NCBI RefSeq assembly: GCF_020329505.1
Contig: NZ_JAGKJJ010000007.1
Coordinates: 186,001 to 250,000 of the forward strand
Source: Bradyrhizobium semiaridum
GTDB lineage: Bacteria; Pseudomonadota; Alphaproteobacteria; Rhizobiales; Xanthobacteraceae
Direction of reading: 5' to 3'
DNA length: 64,000 nt
This document shows, one piece after another, positions 26,480-37,906 of this stretch (position 1 is the stretch's first letter; every line of letters starts with the position of its first letter). The position numbers were made by a program, and so were the translations under genes. The notes under the pieces were generated by a model that was not told the origin of the DNA, made no database searches, and saw nothing but the letters and a program-made list of their open reading frames with translations.

Positions 26480-27691
26480 TCAGGAGCGCGCGCCACCTGT
26501 GACGACCTGACCGTCGCGCGCCGTGAGAACTCCGCCCTTGTACACCGCGCGGCCCGACGGCCGCGCGACCACGGCCTCCTGGACATGCGCCGCGTTCAGC
26601 GTGACGAAGTCGGCCTTGGCGCCGACCTGCAGGCCGTAGTCTTCAAGTCCTAGCGCCCGGGCGCCGGCCGCGGTGACGAGATCGAACGCGACGGCGAGCT
26701 CCTCGTCGGTGTAGAAGCCGCTGCGGTATCCGATCATCATCGCGCGTCCCAACATGTCGCCGTCGCCATAGGGCCACCAGGAATCGCGGATGTTGTCGTT
26801 GCCGCTGAACACGGTGACGCCGGCGTTGCGAAGCAGGGCGACGGGCGGAAACGGCCGGCTGCCCGGCGCATTGGTCATGATCGCCACGCCTGAGCGCGCC
26901 ACGATGTCGGCGGTCTTCTTCAGTGCATCGGCGGGGATGTCGCCGAGCCCGTAGGCGTGACTGACCGCGACATGGCCCGCCATGCCGAGCGCGCGCGTCC
27001 GCGCCGCGATCTGCTCGACCTCGAACGCGCCGAGCATGCCGCCATCGTGAAGATGAATATCGACATCGACGCCGTGCTTCTGCGCCACGCCGAACACGAC
27101 ATTGAGGTGCCCCTCGACATCGCGGTCGAAACTCGCGGGATCGAGACCACCGACGACGTCAGCGCCGAGCCCGATCGCCTCGTCGAGCAGTTGCGGCGTG
27201 CCGGGACTGCTGAGGATGCCGCTCTGGGGAAAAGCCACGAGTTGGATGTCGATCAGGCCCCTGTATTCCTCGCGGACTTTCAGGACGGTCTCGAGCGACG
27301 TCAGGCCCACCGAACCATCCACCATGACATGGCTGCGCATGTGCGTCGTGCCGTGGCCGATGCACAGATCGAGCTGGTTCCGCGCGCGCACGTCCATCGG
27401 CGCGGCAGCGGCGAGATTCTCGGCCTGGAAGGCCACGCGTTCGTGAACGTTGAAACCGTTGGTGCACGGCTTGTGCGGCCGCCAGGCGTCGCCGTAGAAG
27501 CTGGTGTCGAGATGGATGTGCCCCTCGACGAAGCCGGGAACGACCAGCGCATTGCCGAGATCGATGATCTCGGTCGCGTCGGGCTGTTCGCTGTTGCCAT
27601 CGATTGCAACGATGCGGCCGTTGCGAACCAGCATGGTGTGGCTTGCGCCATCGCCGAATCGTGCATTGACGAATAGTTTGTCGGACGCCAT
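26480..27691 (-). CDS. Amidohydrolase, cytosine deaminase-like
   Basis: The 403-residue TIM-barrel metal hydrolase has the metal site pieces GFVEGHIHLDTSFYG (HxH), VDIHLHDGGM, AVSHAYGLGD and the catalytic SGNDNIRDSWWPYGDGDM. These match the CodA/AtzC-like branch of the amidohydrolase superfamily, which deaminates pyrimidines, creatinine or triazine derivatives. The order and the N-terminal beta-sandwich with GNALVVPGFVEG support this. The ATG is used rather than a TTG eight codons upstream. It is divergent from an MHS-family transporter, which may import the substrate. Confidence 0.88.
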   Translation of the reverse strand: MASDKLFVNARFGDGASHTMLVRNGRIVAIDGNSEQPDATEIIDLGNALVVPGFVEGHIHLDTSFYGDAWRPHKPCTNGFNVHERVAFQAENLAAAAPMDVRARNQLDLCIGHGTTHMRSHVMVDGSVGLTSLETVLKVREEYRGLIDIQLVAFPQSGILSSPGTPQLLDEAIGLGADVVGGLDPASFDRDVEGHLNVVFGVAQKHGVDVDIHLHDGGMLGAFEVEQIAARTRALGMAGHVAVSHAYGLGDIPADALKKTADIVARSGVAIMTNAPGSRPFPPVALLRNAGVTVFSGNDNIRDSWWPYGDGDMLGRAMMIGYRSGFYTDEELAVAFDLVTAAGARALGLEDYGLQVGAKADFVTLNAAHVQEAVVARPSGRAVYKGGVLTARDGQVVTGGARS

Positions 27692-27807
27692 GACCTTTGT
27701 CCTTGTCGATTGCAACCCGTATGCGATCGCGCAGGGGTTGCCATGCCTTGCCCGGCATGGCCGGAGGAATAATACTCCGCCGCGGCGCGTCTACAAGGAA
27801 CCGAGAT

Positions 27808-29103
27808 TTGTTGCCGGACAGCGAGATCAAGCAAGAGTTCGACGTCAGACGCGCAGCCTTTGCCGCGACCATCGGCAACATGCTGGAGTTCTACGACTTC
27901 ATCACCTACAGCTTCTTCGCGACCGAGATCGGCCACACCTTCTTTCCGGCCACGAGCGAATACGGCAGCCTGATGCTGTCGCTCGCGACCTTCGGCGCCG
28001 GGTTCCTGACGCGGCCGATCGGCGGCATCGTGCTCGGCATCTTCTCCGATCGCGTCGGCCGGCGGCCGGCCATGCTGCTGAGCTTTGCGCTGATGGGGGC
28101 GGCGATCCTGACCATCGCGCTGACGCCGTCCTATGCGGCGATCGGCATCGTGGCCCCGATCATCGTCATCGTGGCGCGGATGGTGCAGGGATTTGCGCTC
28201 GGCGGCGAGGTCGGGCCGACTACCGCCTATCTGATCGAGATCGCCCCGCCCAGGGATCGCGGCCTCGTGGTGGCCTGGCAGCCGGCCAGCCAGGAGATCG
28301 CGGCAACCGCCGGCGCGCTGGTCGGCGTCGTCCTGAGCAGCACGATGGCGCCGGACATGCTGCAAGCCTATGGCTGGCGCGTCGCGTTCCTGATCGGGGC
28401 CGTCTGCCTGCCGTTCGGCATCTGGATGCGCCGCACGCTGCCCGAGACGATCCCGCACGGCGCGCACGCGGCTGATATCGCCGAGCGCTCGAGCCACCTC
28501 AAGCTGGCGCGCCGGCATCTGCGCGTCATCGTGCTGGCGGTGATGATCCTGGCCAGCGGCACGATCTCGACCTACGTCACCCAGTATATGACGACCTACG
28601 CCAAGACCACGCTGCACGTGGCGCCGTCGCTGGCCTTCACGGTCTCGCTGGTGAGCAACGGTCTGCAGGTGATCGGCGCGCTGCTCGGCGGCTGGCTCGC
28701 CGACCGCTTCGGGCGCAAGCCGATCATGATCTGGCCGCAGCTCGTGGTGTTGGTGCTGACCTATCCCGCCTTCCTGTGGATCGTGCAGGCCCCCGGCGCG
28801 TGGTCGCTGCTGTTCGGCTTCGGCATCGTGTCGTTCATTGGCTCGCTGCCGTTCACCGCGTTCTATGCCGCCTTCACCGAAGCGCTGCCGCAGAGCATCC
28901 GCGGCGGCGTGTTCGCGACCATCTATGCGGTTGCGATCGCGAGCTTCGGCGGCACCGCGCAGCTCGTGGTGACGTGGCTCCTGCACGTCACCGGCGATCC
29001 GCTGGCGCCGTCCTGGTACCTGCTGCTCGCGGCCGTGGTCGGGCTCATCGCGATGAGCCTGATGCCGGAGACCGCGCCAAGACCGGCGAAGTATGACACG
29101 TGA
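27808..29103 (+). CDS. MFS transporter, metabolite:H+ symporter (MHS) family
   Basis: The protein of about 431 residues has twelve predicted membrane helices. It opens with FAATIGNMLEFYDFITYSFF, a hallmark of the MHS group (citrate, alpha-ketoglutarate and proline/betaine symporters), and has the loop 2-3 motif SDRVGRRPAM and the mirrored ADRFGRKPIM. A TTG with AAGGAA seven bases upstream is the most plausible start; longer starts at ATG (27757) or upstream would overlap the divergent amidohydrolase promoter. The pair likely serves uptake and hydrolysis of one organic compound. Confidence 0.85.
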   Translation: MLPDSEIKQEFDVRRAAFAATIGNMLEFYDFITYSFFATEIGHTFFPATSEYGSLMLSLATFGAGFLTRPIGGIVLGIFSDRVGRRPAMLLSFALMGAAILTIALTPSYAAIGIVAPIIVIVARMVQGFALGGEVGPTTAYLIEIAPPRDRGLVVAWQPASQEIAATAGALVGVVLSSTMAPDMLQAYGWRVAFLIGAVCLPFGIWMRRTLPETIPHGAHAADIAERSSHLKLARRHLRVIVLAVMILASGTISTYVTQYMTTYAKTTLHVAPSLAFTVSLVSNGLQVIGALLGGWLADRFGRKPIMIWPQLVVLVLTYPAFLWIVQAPGAWSLLFGFGIVSFIGSLPFTAFYAAFTEALPQSIRGGVFATIYAVAIASFGGTAQLVVTWLLHVTGDPLAPSWYLLLAAVVGLIAMSLMPETAPRPAKYDT

Positions 29104-29108
29104 GATAC

Positions 29109-29128
29109 GAGCGCCGAGACCGGCGCTC
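29109..29128. terminator. Hairpin between convergent genes
   Basis: A perfect 8-bp stem (GAGCGCCG, loop AGAC, CGGCGCTC) sits immediately after the MFS stop codon and overlaps the stop of the leftward small gene. There is no T-run, so intrinsic termination is uncertain, but placement between convergent genes fits a bidirectional terminator. Confidence 0.5.
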
Positions 29129-29321
29129 AATCCATATCGCGGAAGGCGTGGCCGTTGGCCTCGACCTCTTTCACGAGCTCGGGCGGCAGACTGGCCTGTG
29201 CGGAGGTGCCGTCGAACACCCATTCCTTGGGGTCGGCAAGGTCGGGCAGGCCTGCGCCCTTGCGGACATAGAGCCCGACCGATGCCTTCTTCGGGTTGAT
29301 GTAGAGATCGTAGTCCTGCAT
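29127..29321 (-). CDS. Small hypothetical protein downstream of encapsulin
   Basis: The 64-residue acidic protein begins MQDYDLYINPKKASVGLYVR and continues with KGAGLPDLADPKEWVFDGTS. It has no membrane segment and no cysteines. GAGGAG precedes the ATG by seven bases. It follows the encapsulin gene by 78 bases on the same strand and could be its third cistron. I do not recognise the family. The coding pattern is convincing: charged, no low-complexity, good ribosome site. Confidence 0.65.
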   Translation of the reverse strand: MQDYDLYINPKKASVGLYVRKGAGLPDLADPKEWVFDGTSAQASLPPELVKEVEANGHAFRDMD

Positions 29322-29399
29322 GGCACAACTCCTCTCCATTCCGCGTGTGAACGACATCCCCCGCAAGGCAGCCGAGGCCGCCTGATGTGACGCCGCCCG

Positions 29400-30215
29400 T
29401 CAGGCAGGCTTCTTCGCCTCCGGCGCAAGCACCACCGACGCCTCGCTGGTCAGCATCAGGAAGGTGATCGTCTCCTGGAAGTAGAGCTGAACTGCGGTCG
29501 CCGTATGGCTGAGATAGCCGATCGAGAGGTCCTGGCCGATCGAGAGCTGGAAGTCGCCGCCGCGCGTCGTCAGCACGACGCCGCCTTCGATCGCGGGCGC
29601 CCAGATGATCTTGCCGTCGACCAGGCGCTGGATGTGCTGCAGCACCGGATAGCCGTCGTCGGTGGCGCCGCCGATCGCGGTGTAGGGCTCGGTGCCGAGC
29701 AGCAGCGTGTAGGGGCCGTTGACGCCGGCCAGCCGCAGCTGGCTGACCGCCTGCGCCACCACGCTGGGATAGTTCTTGACGCTCGACGGCAGCGTCAGCA
29801 CCGGGTTGCTGGTGCCCTGGCGGATGCCTTGAATGCCGGCGGCGGCGTAACCGTCGAACACGGCGCGGTCCTCGGCGAAGGCGATCTTCCGCGCCGCTTC
29901 CTTCAGCGGGTCCCAGTCGGAATCATTGGCGCCGCGCTCGACATCGTCGATCGCCGCGCGCGACAGCTCGAACGGAACGCGCAGCTCGACCAGCGCCTTG
30001 ACGTCGCGCTGGTTCGCTTCGACGCCGCTGCCCGGCGTCGCGATCTGCTTGAGATGGCCGGTACCGACCGCGGCGAAGTCGACGCCCTTCGGGCCGTCGA
30101 CGTCGACGACATGGCGCGCCGCAAGATGACGCTTCAGCGTGCGGGAGGCTTCCTCTTCGATCTGGGCCCATGCCGCGTCCGAGATGGGAGCAAGTCCCCG
30201 ATGGAGGTTATTCAT
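29400..30215 (-). CDS. Encapsulin shell protein (family 1, linocin M18-like)
   Basis: The 271-residue protein is a family 1 encapsulin. It starts MNNLHRGLAPISDAAWAQIE, then RTLKRHLAARHVVDVDGPKG, GVEANQRDVKALVELRVPFE, VFDGYAAAGIQGIRQGT and the late DLSIGYLSHTATAVQLYFQE, all typical of HK97-fold bacterial shells. About sixty copies are expected to form a nanocompartment of some 20-25 nm (T=1) in the cytosol. The ATG is one base after the stop region of the DyP gene, whose last codons supply the ribosome site AAGGAG. The cargo is therefore almost certainly that peroxidase. Confidence 0.96.
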   Translation of the reverse strand: MNNLHRGLAPISDAAWAQIEEEASRTLKRHLAARHVVDVDGPKGVDFAAVGTGHLKQIATPGSGVEANQRDVKALVELRVPFELSRAAIDDVERGANDSDWDPLKEAARKIAFAEDRAVFDGYAAAGIQGIRQGTSNPVLTLPSSVKNYPSVVAQAVSQLRLAGVNGPYTLLLGTEPYTAIGGATDDGYPVLQHIQRLVDGKIIWAPAIEGGVVLTTRGGDFQLSIGQDLSIGYLSHTATAVQLYFQETITFLMLTSEASVVLAPEAKKPA

Positions 30216-30216
30216 A

Positions 30217-31263
30217 TCAAGCCTCTCCTTTCAGTGAGCCGATTCCGAGCGAGCCGTCGGACGGCGGTATTCGTGGTGCTTCTGTCTGGCCGGCCTGATC
30301 GTCATCCAGCGCTGGTTGCGCGGGCGCGGGCACGACGTTCGCCGCGTCCTCCAGGAAGGTCGCCGACGGCACGAAGAACAGCATGCCGGTGACGGCGCGG
30401 CTGAAGTCGAGCAGGCGGTCGTAATTGCCCGGCGGCTTGCCGACGAACATGTTTTGCAGCATCTGCTCGATCCGCTGCGGCGACCTGGCGTAGCCGATGA
30501 AATAAGTGCCGAACTCGCCCTTGCTGATGTTGCCGAACGGCATGTTGTCGCGGACGATGTCGAGCTCCTCGCCGTTCTCCACGATCGTGGTCAGGGCGTT
30601 GTGCGCGTAGCTCGGCTTCACCGCGTCGTCGAGCTCGATGTCGGACAGCTTGGTGCGGCCGATGATCTTCTCCTGCATCTCGACCGGAACTTCATTCCAC
30701 TTCGCCAGATCGTGCAGGTATTTTTGCACGATGACGTAGCTGCCGCCGGCAAACGCCGCGTCCTCGTCGCCGATAATGGTGGCGTCGAACGCTGCCTGAT
30801 CCTCCGGATTCTCGGTGCCGTCGACAAAGCCCAGGAGGTCGCGCTCGTCGAAATATTTGAAGCCGTGCACCTCGTCGGCCGAGGCGACCGCATCGCCCAG
30901 CCGCGTCATGATCTGTGTCGCCAGCTCGAAGCACAAATCCATCGGCACGGCGCGGATGTGAAACAATAGGTCGCCCGGTGTCGCCACCGCGTGGTGAACG
31001 CCGCGGATCTCGCGGAACGGATGCAGATGCTGCGGCCGCGGCGCGCCGAACAGCCGGTCCCAGGCATCGGAGCCGATCCCCATCACACAGGACAGCCGGC
31101 CCTCGAGATCGCGAAATCCCACCGCGCGCACCAGGGCGGTGAGATCACCGCACAGCGACCGCACCACCGCGTCGAACGCCGGATCGGGCTTGATCGTGAC
31201 GGCAAGGAAGATGGCGGCGCGCGTCAGCTTCGCAGCGACCGGTTGCGGAACGGCTGATGGCAC
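30217..31263 (-). CDS. DyP-type heme peroxidase with encapsulin cargo-loading peptide
   Basis: The 348-residue dye-decolorising peroxidase has the GFVDGTENP motif (Asp148), the proximal heme His at about 221 in SYAHNALT and the distal Arg238 in IVRDNMPFG, followed by GEFGTYFIGYARSPQRIEQM. After the catalytic domain comes a Pro/Asp-rich linker ending in DGSLGIGSLKGEA. This is the well-known C-terminal peptide that docks cargo inside encapsulins. The start is GTG with AAGGAG six bases upstream. The enzyme oxidises bulky substrates with peroxide and is expected to sit inside the shell encoded next. Confidence 0.96.
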   Translation of the reverse strand: MPSAVPQPVAAKLTRAAIFLAVTIKPDPAFDAVVRSLCGDLTALVRAVGFRDLEGRLSCVMGIGSDAWDRLFGAPRPQHLHPFREIRGVHHAVATPGDLLFHIRAVPMDLCFELATQIMTRLGDAVASADEVHGFKYFDERDLLGFVDGTENPEDQAAFDATIIGDEDAAFAGGSYVIVQKYLHDLAKWNEVPVEMQEKIIGRTKLSDIELDDAVKPSYAHNALTTIVENGEELDIVRDNMPFGNISKGEFGTYFIGYARSPQRIEQMLQNMFVGKPPGNYDRLLDFSRAVTGMLFFVPSATFLEDAANVVPAPAQPALDDDQAGQTEAPRIPPSDGSLGIGSLKGEA

Positions 31264-31426
31264 GCATCTCTCCTTACTGGACGGCACTTTCACGCGACAG
31301 GGGGCAGGGCCGGGCAGCCAGCATGCGCAACAGGAGCACGCAACGGGAACCTTGACAAGGGCAGCATATGATGTCGGCAGACGACGCGGCGACGACATCG
31401 TGCATCGTCGATAAAATTCGCGCGTC

Positions 31427-34039
<2,613 letters not shown>

Positions 34040-34137
34040 CGCGGCACCTCAAGGCAGCAATTGCTTGTCGAGAGTCCTGCATGCCACGCAATTCACGCCG
34101 GCGACAGATGGCGGAACGATGACATCCATCATTTGAT

Positions 34138-34165
34138 CTGCCGAGCCGCAATGCCGGCTCGGCAG
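34138..34165. promoter_or_regulatory. Strong inverted repeat in the clpB-cbpA intergenic region
   Basis: CTGCCGAGCC (34138-34147) and GGCTCGGCAG (34156-34165) form a perfect 10-bp dyad, with one more G-C pair inside, in the 287-base gap between divergent clpB and cbpA. It lies nearer clpB (99 bases) than cbpA (161 bases). It could be an operator or a 5'-UTR hairpin of either transcript; no regulator is known from the sequence. Confidence 0.45.
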
Positions 34166-34326
34166 GCCACCCACCCTGGACTCATCGTGTGATCGTTTCC
34201 GGCCATAGTCAATGACCGAAGTTCCGGCCGATGACAGCCGCCGCGCAGGTGAAATTCAATTATTGCAAATGCAGCAGTTTTGCGCCCTCATGCTCGGGGA
34301 GAACTCATGATGTTGCGGAGCTTGCC

Positions 34327-35229
34327 GTGCGAAGTCCGTACGAGATTCTTGGCGTTGCCGCGACGGCGTCGGCGGCCGATATCCAGAAGGCCTATCGGAA
34401 GCTGGCGAAGAAGCTGCATCCGGATCTCAACCCCGGTGACAAGGCCGCCGAAGAGAAGTTCAAGGAAGTCACGGCGGCGTACGATCTGCTTGGCGATGCC
34501 GACAAGCGCAAGCGCTTCGACGCCGGCGAGATCGATGCGAGCGGTGCCGAACGGCCGCAGCATCGCTACTACAGGGATTTTGCCAACGCCGACCAGGCTC
34601 ATCCCTACGCCGACGCGTCCGGTTATGCCGACTACATGGATTCGGACGATGCATTCGCCGAGCTGCTCCGGCGCAGCGAGCAGGCGCGCGCCAACCGGCG
34701 CGGGCGCGACCTGCACTACAGCCTGACGGTCGATTTCGCCGACTCGATCACGGGCGCGAGCAAGCGCCTGACCTTGCCCGACGGCGGCACCCTCGACGTG
34801 ACGATCCCGCCGGGCCTCGTCGACGGGCAGATCCTCCGTCTGCGCGGCAAGGGCGCGCCGGGCGCCGGCAAGGGCGGCCCTGGCGATGCGCTGATCGAGG
34901 TCGAGGTGCGCCCCGACCCGCGCTTCACGCGCGAGGGCGACGACATCTCGCTGGAATTGCCGATCTCGCTGTCCGAGGCGGTGCTCGGCGGCAAGGTGCG
35001 CGTTCCGACACCGACCGGCGATGTCACCATGACCGTGCCGAAGGGATCGAACACCGGCACCACCATGCGGCTGCGCGGTAAGGGCGCGCCGCATGTCGGC
35101 GGCGGCCATGGCGACGAGTTCGTCAGGCTCAAGGTGGTCCTGCCCAAGGGCCCCGATCCCGAGCTCGAGGCGTTTGTCGAGAAATGGGATCGCAAGGCAT
35201 TCAATCCGCGCGAGGATGGTGCGTCATGA
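34327..35229 (+). CDS. cbpA: DnaJ-class co-chaperone, CbpA-like
   Basis: The 300-residue protein has a J domain ([20 protein letters not shown], with HPD in [14 protein letters not shown]), a short Gly-poor linker and the two C-terminal substrate-binding beta domains ([38 protein letters not shown]). It lacks the zinc-finger region, so it is CbpA-type and not DnaJ itself. It should stimulate DnaK under stress. The GTG start has GGAG six bases upstream; the frame is open further upstream but only with non-conserved residues. The next gene overlaps its stop by ATGA. Confidence 0.93.
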   Translation: MRSPYEILGVAATASAADIQKAYRKLAKKLHPDLNPGDKAAEEKFKEVTAAYDLLGDADKRKRFDAGEIDASGAERPQHRYYRDFANADQAHPYADASGYADYMDSDDAFAELLRRSEQARANRRGRDLHYSLTVDFADSITGASKRLTLPDGGTLDVTIPPGLVDGQILRLRGKGAPGAGKGGPGDALIEVEVRPDPRFTREGDDISLELPISLSEAVLGGKVRVPTPTGDVTMTVPKGSNTGTTMRLRGKGAPHVGGGHGDEFVRLKVVLPKGPDPELEAFVEKWDRKAFNPREDGAS

Positions 35230-35513
35230 ACAAGCAGCAATTTTTGAGCAGTGCGGGCCTGGAGCTACGGACCCTGGAGTTCTGGATCGAGCAGCAGTGG
35301 CTGCTTCCGGATCGGGTCTCCGACGAGGATACCTTCTCCGAGACCGACGTTGCCCGCGCGCATCTGATCCACGACCTGAAGGGCGATTTCGGCGTCAACG
35401 ACGAGGGCATCGACGTCATCCTGCATCTGGTCGATCAGCTTCACGGCCTGCGCCGGGCGTTCGAGCTGTTGCAGAAGGACATGCAGCGGTCATCGCCGCG
35501 CCAGGGCACCTAG
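35226..35513 (+). CDS. cbpM: Chaperone modulator CbpM-like (MerR-like helix-turn-helix)
   Basis: The 95-residue protein begins [20 protein letters not shown], then [20 protein letters not shown] and [20 protein letters not shown], typical of CbpM, which binds the J domain of CbpA and blocks its co-chaperone activity. The ATGA overlap with cbpA couples their translation and supports a regulatory pair. The fold resembles a MerR-type DNA-binding domain, but CbpM is known as a protein-protein modulator. Confidence 0.88.
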   Translation: MNKQQFLSSAGLELRTLEFWIEQQWLLPDRVSDEDTFSETDVARAHLIHDLKGDFGVNDEGIDVILHLVDQLHGLRRAFELLQKDMQRSSPRQGT

Positions 35514-35550
35514 CTGCTGCTGGACGACGGAAATCATCCAGGAGACGATC

Positions 35551-35775
35551 ATGGTCGAAAAGGCGGCTCCGCTTGCTCACGGGCAGATCGACGTTCTCAT
35601 CCTGCAGGCCTTGGTGCGCAAGCTTGTCGCAAAGGGCGTGCTGACGCCCGACGACGTCCGCGCGATGCTGCTCGAAGCCGCGATGAATCTCGACCTGGTC
35701 GGCAGCGCGCTGACGCCCGAAGCCGCCGGCATCATCGTGCAGGAGGACCTGGCGCCGGCGTTCCTCGGCGGCTGA
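35551..35775 (+). CDS. Small hypothetical protein
   Basis: The 74-residue protein starts MVEKAAPLAHGQIDVLILQA and has LVRKLVAKGVLTPDDVRAML, looking all-helical and soluble. AGGAGA precedes the ATG. It is 37 bases after cbpM on the same strand and probably in the same transcript. I do not recognise a family and propose no function. Confidence 0.7.
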   Translation: MVEKAAPLAHGQIDVLILQALVRKLVAKGVLTPDDVRAMLLEAAMNLDLVGSALTPEAAGIIVQEDLAPAFLGG

Positions 35776-35781
35776 TGGCTG

Positions 35782-36018
35782 TCAGGTCTGGCCGCCGCGG
35801 TTGGAGACCAGGCGGATCAGAGCGACGACCTGATCGGCGTTGCCGGCAAGATAGTCCCGCGCATCGCGCACCAGCCGCTGCACGGCGGCCGCATCATAGC
35901 CCGGAGGGCGGGCGTTCAGATGCAGGTCGGTCTCGATCAGCATGACGTTGGTCATGCCATCGGCGCCAATCTCGACCGAGAACGACACCAGCGCCACATG
36001 CGGGCTCTTGAATGCCAT
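35782..36018 (-). CDS. Small hypothetical protein
   Basis: The 78-residue protein starts MAFKSPHVALVSFSVEIGAD and continues MTNVMLIETDLHLNARPPGY, ending with a helix containing VQRLVRDARDYLAGNADQVV. AAAGGAG lies five to six bases upstream of the ATG. It is convergent with the preceding small gene (six bases between stops) and 31 bases downstream of the Kef-type antiporter stop on the same strand, so it may be cotranscribed with that gene. The family is not recognised. Confidence 0.7.
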   Translation of the reverse strand: MAFKSPHVALVSFSVEIGADGMTNVMLIETDLHLNARPPGYDAAAVQRLVRDARDYLAGNADQVVALIRLVSNRGGQT

Positions 36019-36049
36019 CCGTTCTCCTTTCCACTCGCGCGGAGCGCGC

Positions 36050-37777
36050 TCAGGCCGCTGAATGCGTGGCCGTCCGCGTATCTTGCGTGGCGGCATTTGG
36101 ATGCCTGTCGAGCTCTTCGATCATGCCGCGGGCGATCTCGCGCTCGCCCATGATCACGATATCGGCGCCGAGCCCCCTCAGATGGTCGACCTCGGCGTCC
36201 GAATGGGCGCGCGCGATGATCTGGATGCCGGCGTTGGCCGCGCGTGCCTGCTCGACGATCTGTCCGGCTTCGAAGGCTTCCGGAATGGCGATCACCAGCG
36301 ATCGCGCGGCGGCTGGGTTGGTCGCCCGCAGCACGCTGGCGCGCGCGGCATTGCCCATCAGGGCTTCTATTCCGCGCTGCCTCAGCTTTGCGACCGTATC
36401 GTCGGAGGCCTCGACCGCGAGGAACGGTGCGTTGCGCCGATGCAGGGCGTCGCCGACGATGCTGCCGACCCGGCCGTAGCCGACCAGGATGGTATGGTCG
36501 GTCAGTGCGGTGACCGGGATGGCTTCCGACGTCGCGGCTACCGGCGACGAGACGTCGGGCTTCTCGAGGCGCGCGGTCAGCCAGTCGACCACCGCGAACA
36601 CCAGTGGATTGAGCATGATCGAGAAGATCGCGCCCGCCAGGATCAAATCCCGGCCGGCTTTCGGCAGCAGGTCGAGTGCGACGCCGAGCTCGGCCAGGAT
36701 GAAGGAAAACTCGCCGATCTGGGCAAGGCTCGCCGAGATCATCAAGGCGGTCGCGATCGGCCGGCGGAACGCCAGCACGATCAGGAGTGCGGCGAGCGAC
36801 TTGCCGACCACGATAACGAACAGCGTCGCGACAAGCGGCCAGGGCTCGCGGACCGCGCTCATCGGGTCGAACAGCATGCCGACCGAAACAAAGAACAGCA
36901 CCGCGAACGCATCGCGCAGCGGCAGGGTCTCCTGCGCCGCGCGCTGGCTGAGCGGCGATTCCCGCAGCATCATGCCGGCAAAGAACGCGCCGAGCGCCAG
37001 CGAAACTCCGAACAGCTTGGTGGCGCCGAACGCGATGCAGAGCGCGATCGCCAGCACCGTGAGGCGGAACAGCTCGCGCGATCCGGTATGCGCGATGTAG
37101 TGCAGCACCCACGGGATCAGCCGCCGTCCGACCACCAGCATCAGCGCGATGAACAGCGCGATCTTGATCAGCGTCAGCACCAGCACGCCGGTCAGCCCGA
37201 GGCCGAAGCGGGCGGCGAGCGGATCGGCGGCGAGCGCTGTGCCATTGCCGCCCTGGAAACTTGCCACCGCCGGAAACAGCACCAGCGCCAGCACCATCGC
37301 GAGGTCTTCGACGATTAGCCAGCCGACCGCGATCTTGCCGCGCTCGGTGTCCATCAGCCGGCGCTCCTGCAAGGCCCGCAGCAGGACGACGGTGCTGGCG
37401 ACCGACAATGCGAGGCCGAACACCAGGCCGGCGCCGACGGTCCAGCCCATCAGCATGGACAGCCCGAGCCCCATCAGCGTCGCGACCGCGATTTGCGCAA
37501 CCGCCCCGGGGACCGCGATCGCCCGGACCGACATCAGATCATTCAGCGAGAAGTGCAGACCGACGCCGAACATCAGCAGGATGATACCGAGTTCCGCGAG
37601 TTCGGTCGCCAGCGCCTGGTCGGCGACGAAGCCCGGCGTGAACGGCCCGGCGGCGACGCCGGCGAGCAGATAGCCGACCAGCGGCGGAACCCGGAAGCGC
37701 TGGGCGATTGTCCCAAAGACGAAGGCGAGTCCAAGACCTGCGACGATGGTCGCGATCAGCGGCGTGTCATGCGGCAT
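36050..37777 (-). CDS. Monovalent cation:proton antiporter, CPA2 family (Kef/YbaL type)
   Basis: The 575-residue protein has about twelve membrane helices (VPPLVGYLLAGVAAGPFTPG, ELGIILLMFGVGLHFSLNDL, LRDAFAVLFFVSVGMLFDPM) followed by a cytosolic TrkA-N/RCK NAD-binding domain (TILVGYGRVGSIVGDALHRR). This is the YbaL/KefB layout for K+ or Na+ efflux in exchange for protons, with nucleotide or glutathione gating by the RCK domain. The ATG fits the family start; the frame is open further upstream but without membrane-protein character. It may help pH or electrophile stress tolerance near the chaperone genes. Confidence 0.93.
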   Translation of the reverse strand: MPHDTPLIATIVAGLGLAFVFGTIAQRFRVPPLVGYLLAGVAAGPFTPGFVADQALATELAELGIILLMFGVGLHFSLNDLMSVRAIAVPGAVAQIAVATLMGLGLSMLMGWTVGAGLVFGLALSVASTVVLLRALQERRLMDTERGKIAVGWLIVEDLAMVLALVLFPAVASFQGGNGTALAADPLAARFGLGLTGVLVLTLIKIALFIALMLVVGRRLIPWVLHYIAHTGSRELFRLTVLAIALCIAFGATKLFGVSLALGAFFAGMMLRESPLSQRAAQETLPLRDAFAVLFFVSVGMLFDPMSAVREPWPLVATLFVIVVGKSLAALLIVLAFRRPIATALMISASLAQIGEFSFILAELGVALDLLPKAGRDLILAGAIFSIMLNPLVFAVVDWLTARLEKPDVSSPVAATSEAIPVTALTDHTILVGYGRVGSIVGDALHRRNAPFLAVEASDDTVAKLRQRGIEALMGNAARASVLRATNPAAARSLVIAIPEAFEAGQIVEQARAANAGIQIIARAHSDAEVDHLRGLGADIVIMGEREIARGMIEELDRHPNAATQDTRTATHSAA

Positions 37778-37906
37778 TTCGCCTTGTCGCACAGCATCGC
37801 CGCTGATGCACCGCGACCAATTGAGGCGGTCGCACCGGTGCGAGGCGAACACTATCGCCGCCGAACGCCTGCGTTGAATCTTGACGTGGATCGGGCCATT
37901 TCGTGA

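Noticed and set aside
27301..29328. 675-codon minus-strand frame opposite the MHS transporter
   Set aside because: It has low-complexity Arg/Gln/His/Asp content typical of antisense frames, while the plus-strand protein has clear transporter motifs.
31390..31410. Small dyad CGACGA...TCGTCG after the clpB stop as a terminator
   Set aside because: The stem is only six base pairs with a nine-base loop and no T-run follows, so I did not list it.
36062..37318. 418-codon plus-strand frame opposite the Kef-type antiporter
   Set aside because: Its composition is a mirror of the membrane-protein codons and it has no motifs; the antiporter on the minus strand is unambiguous.
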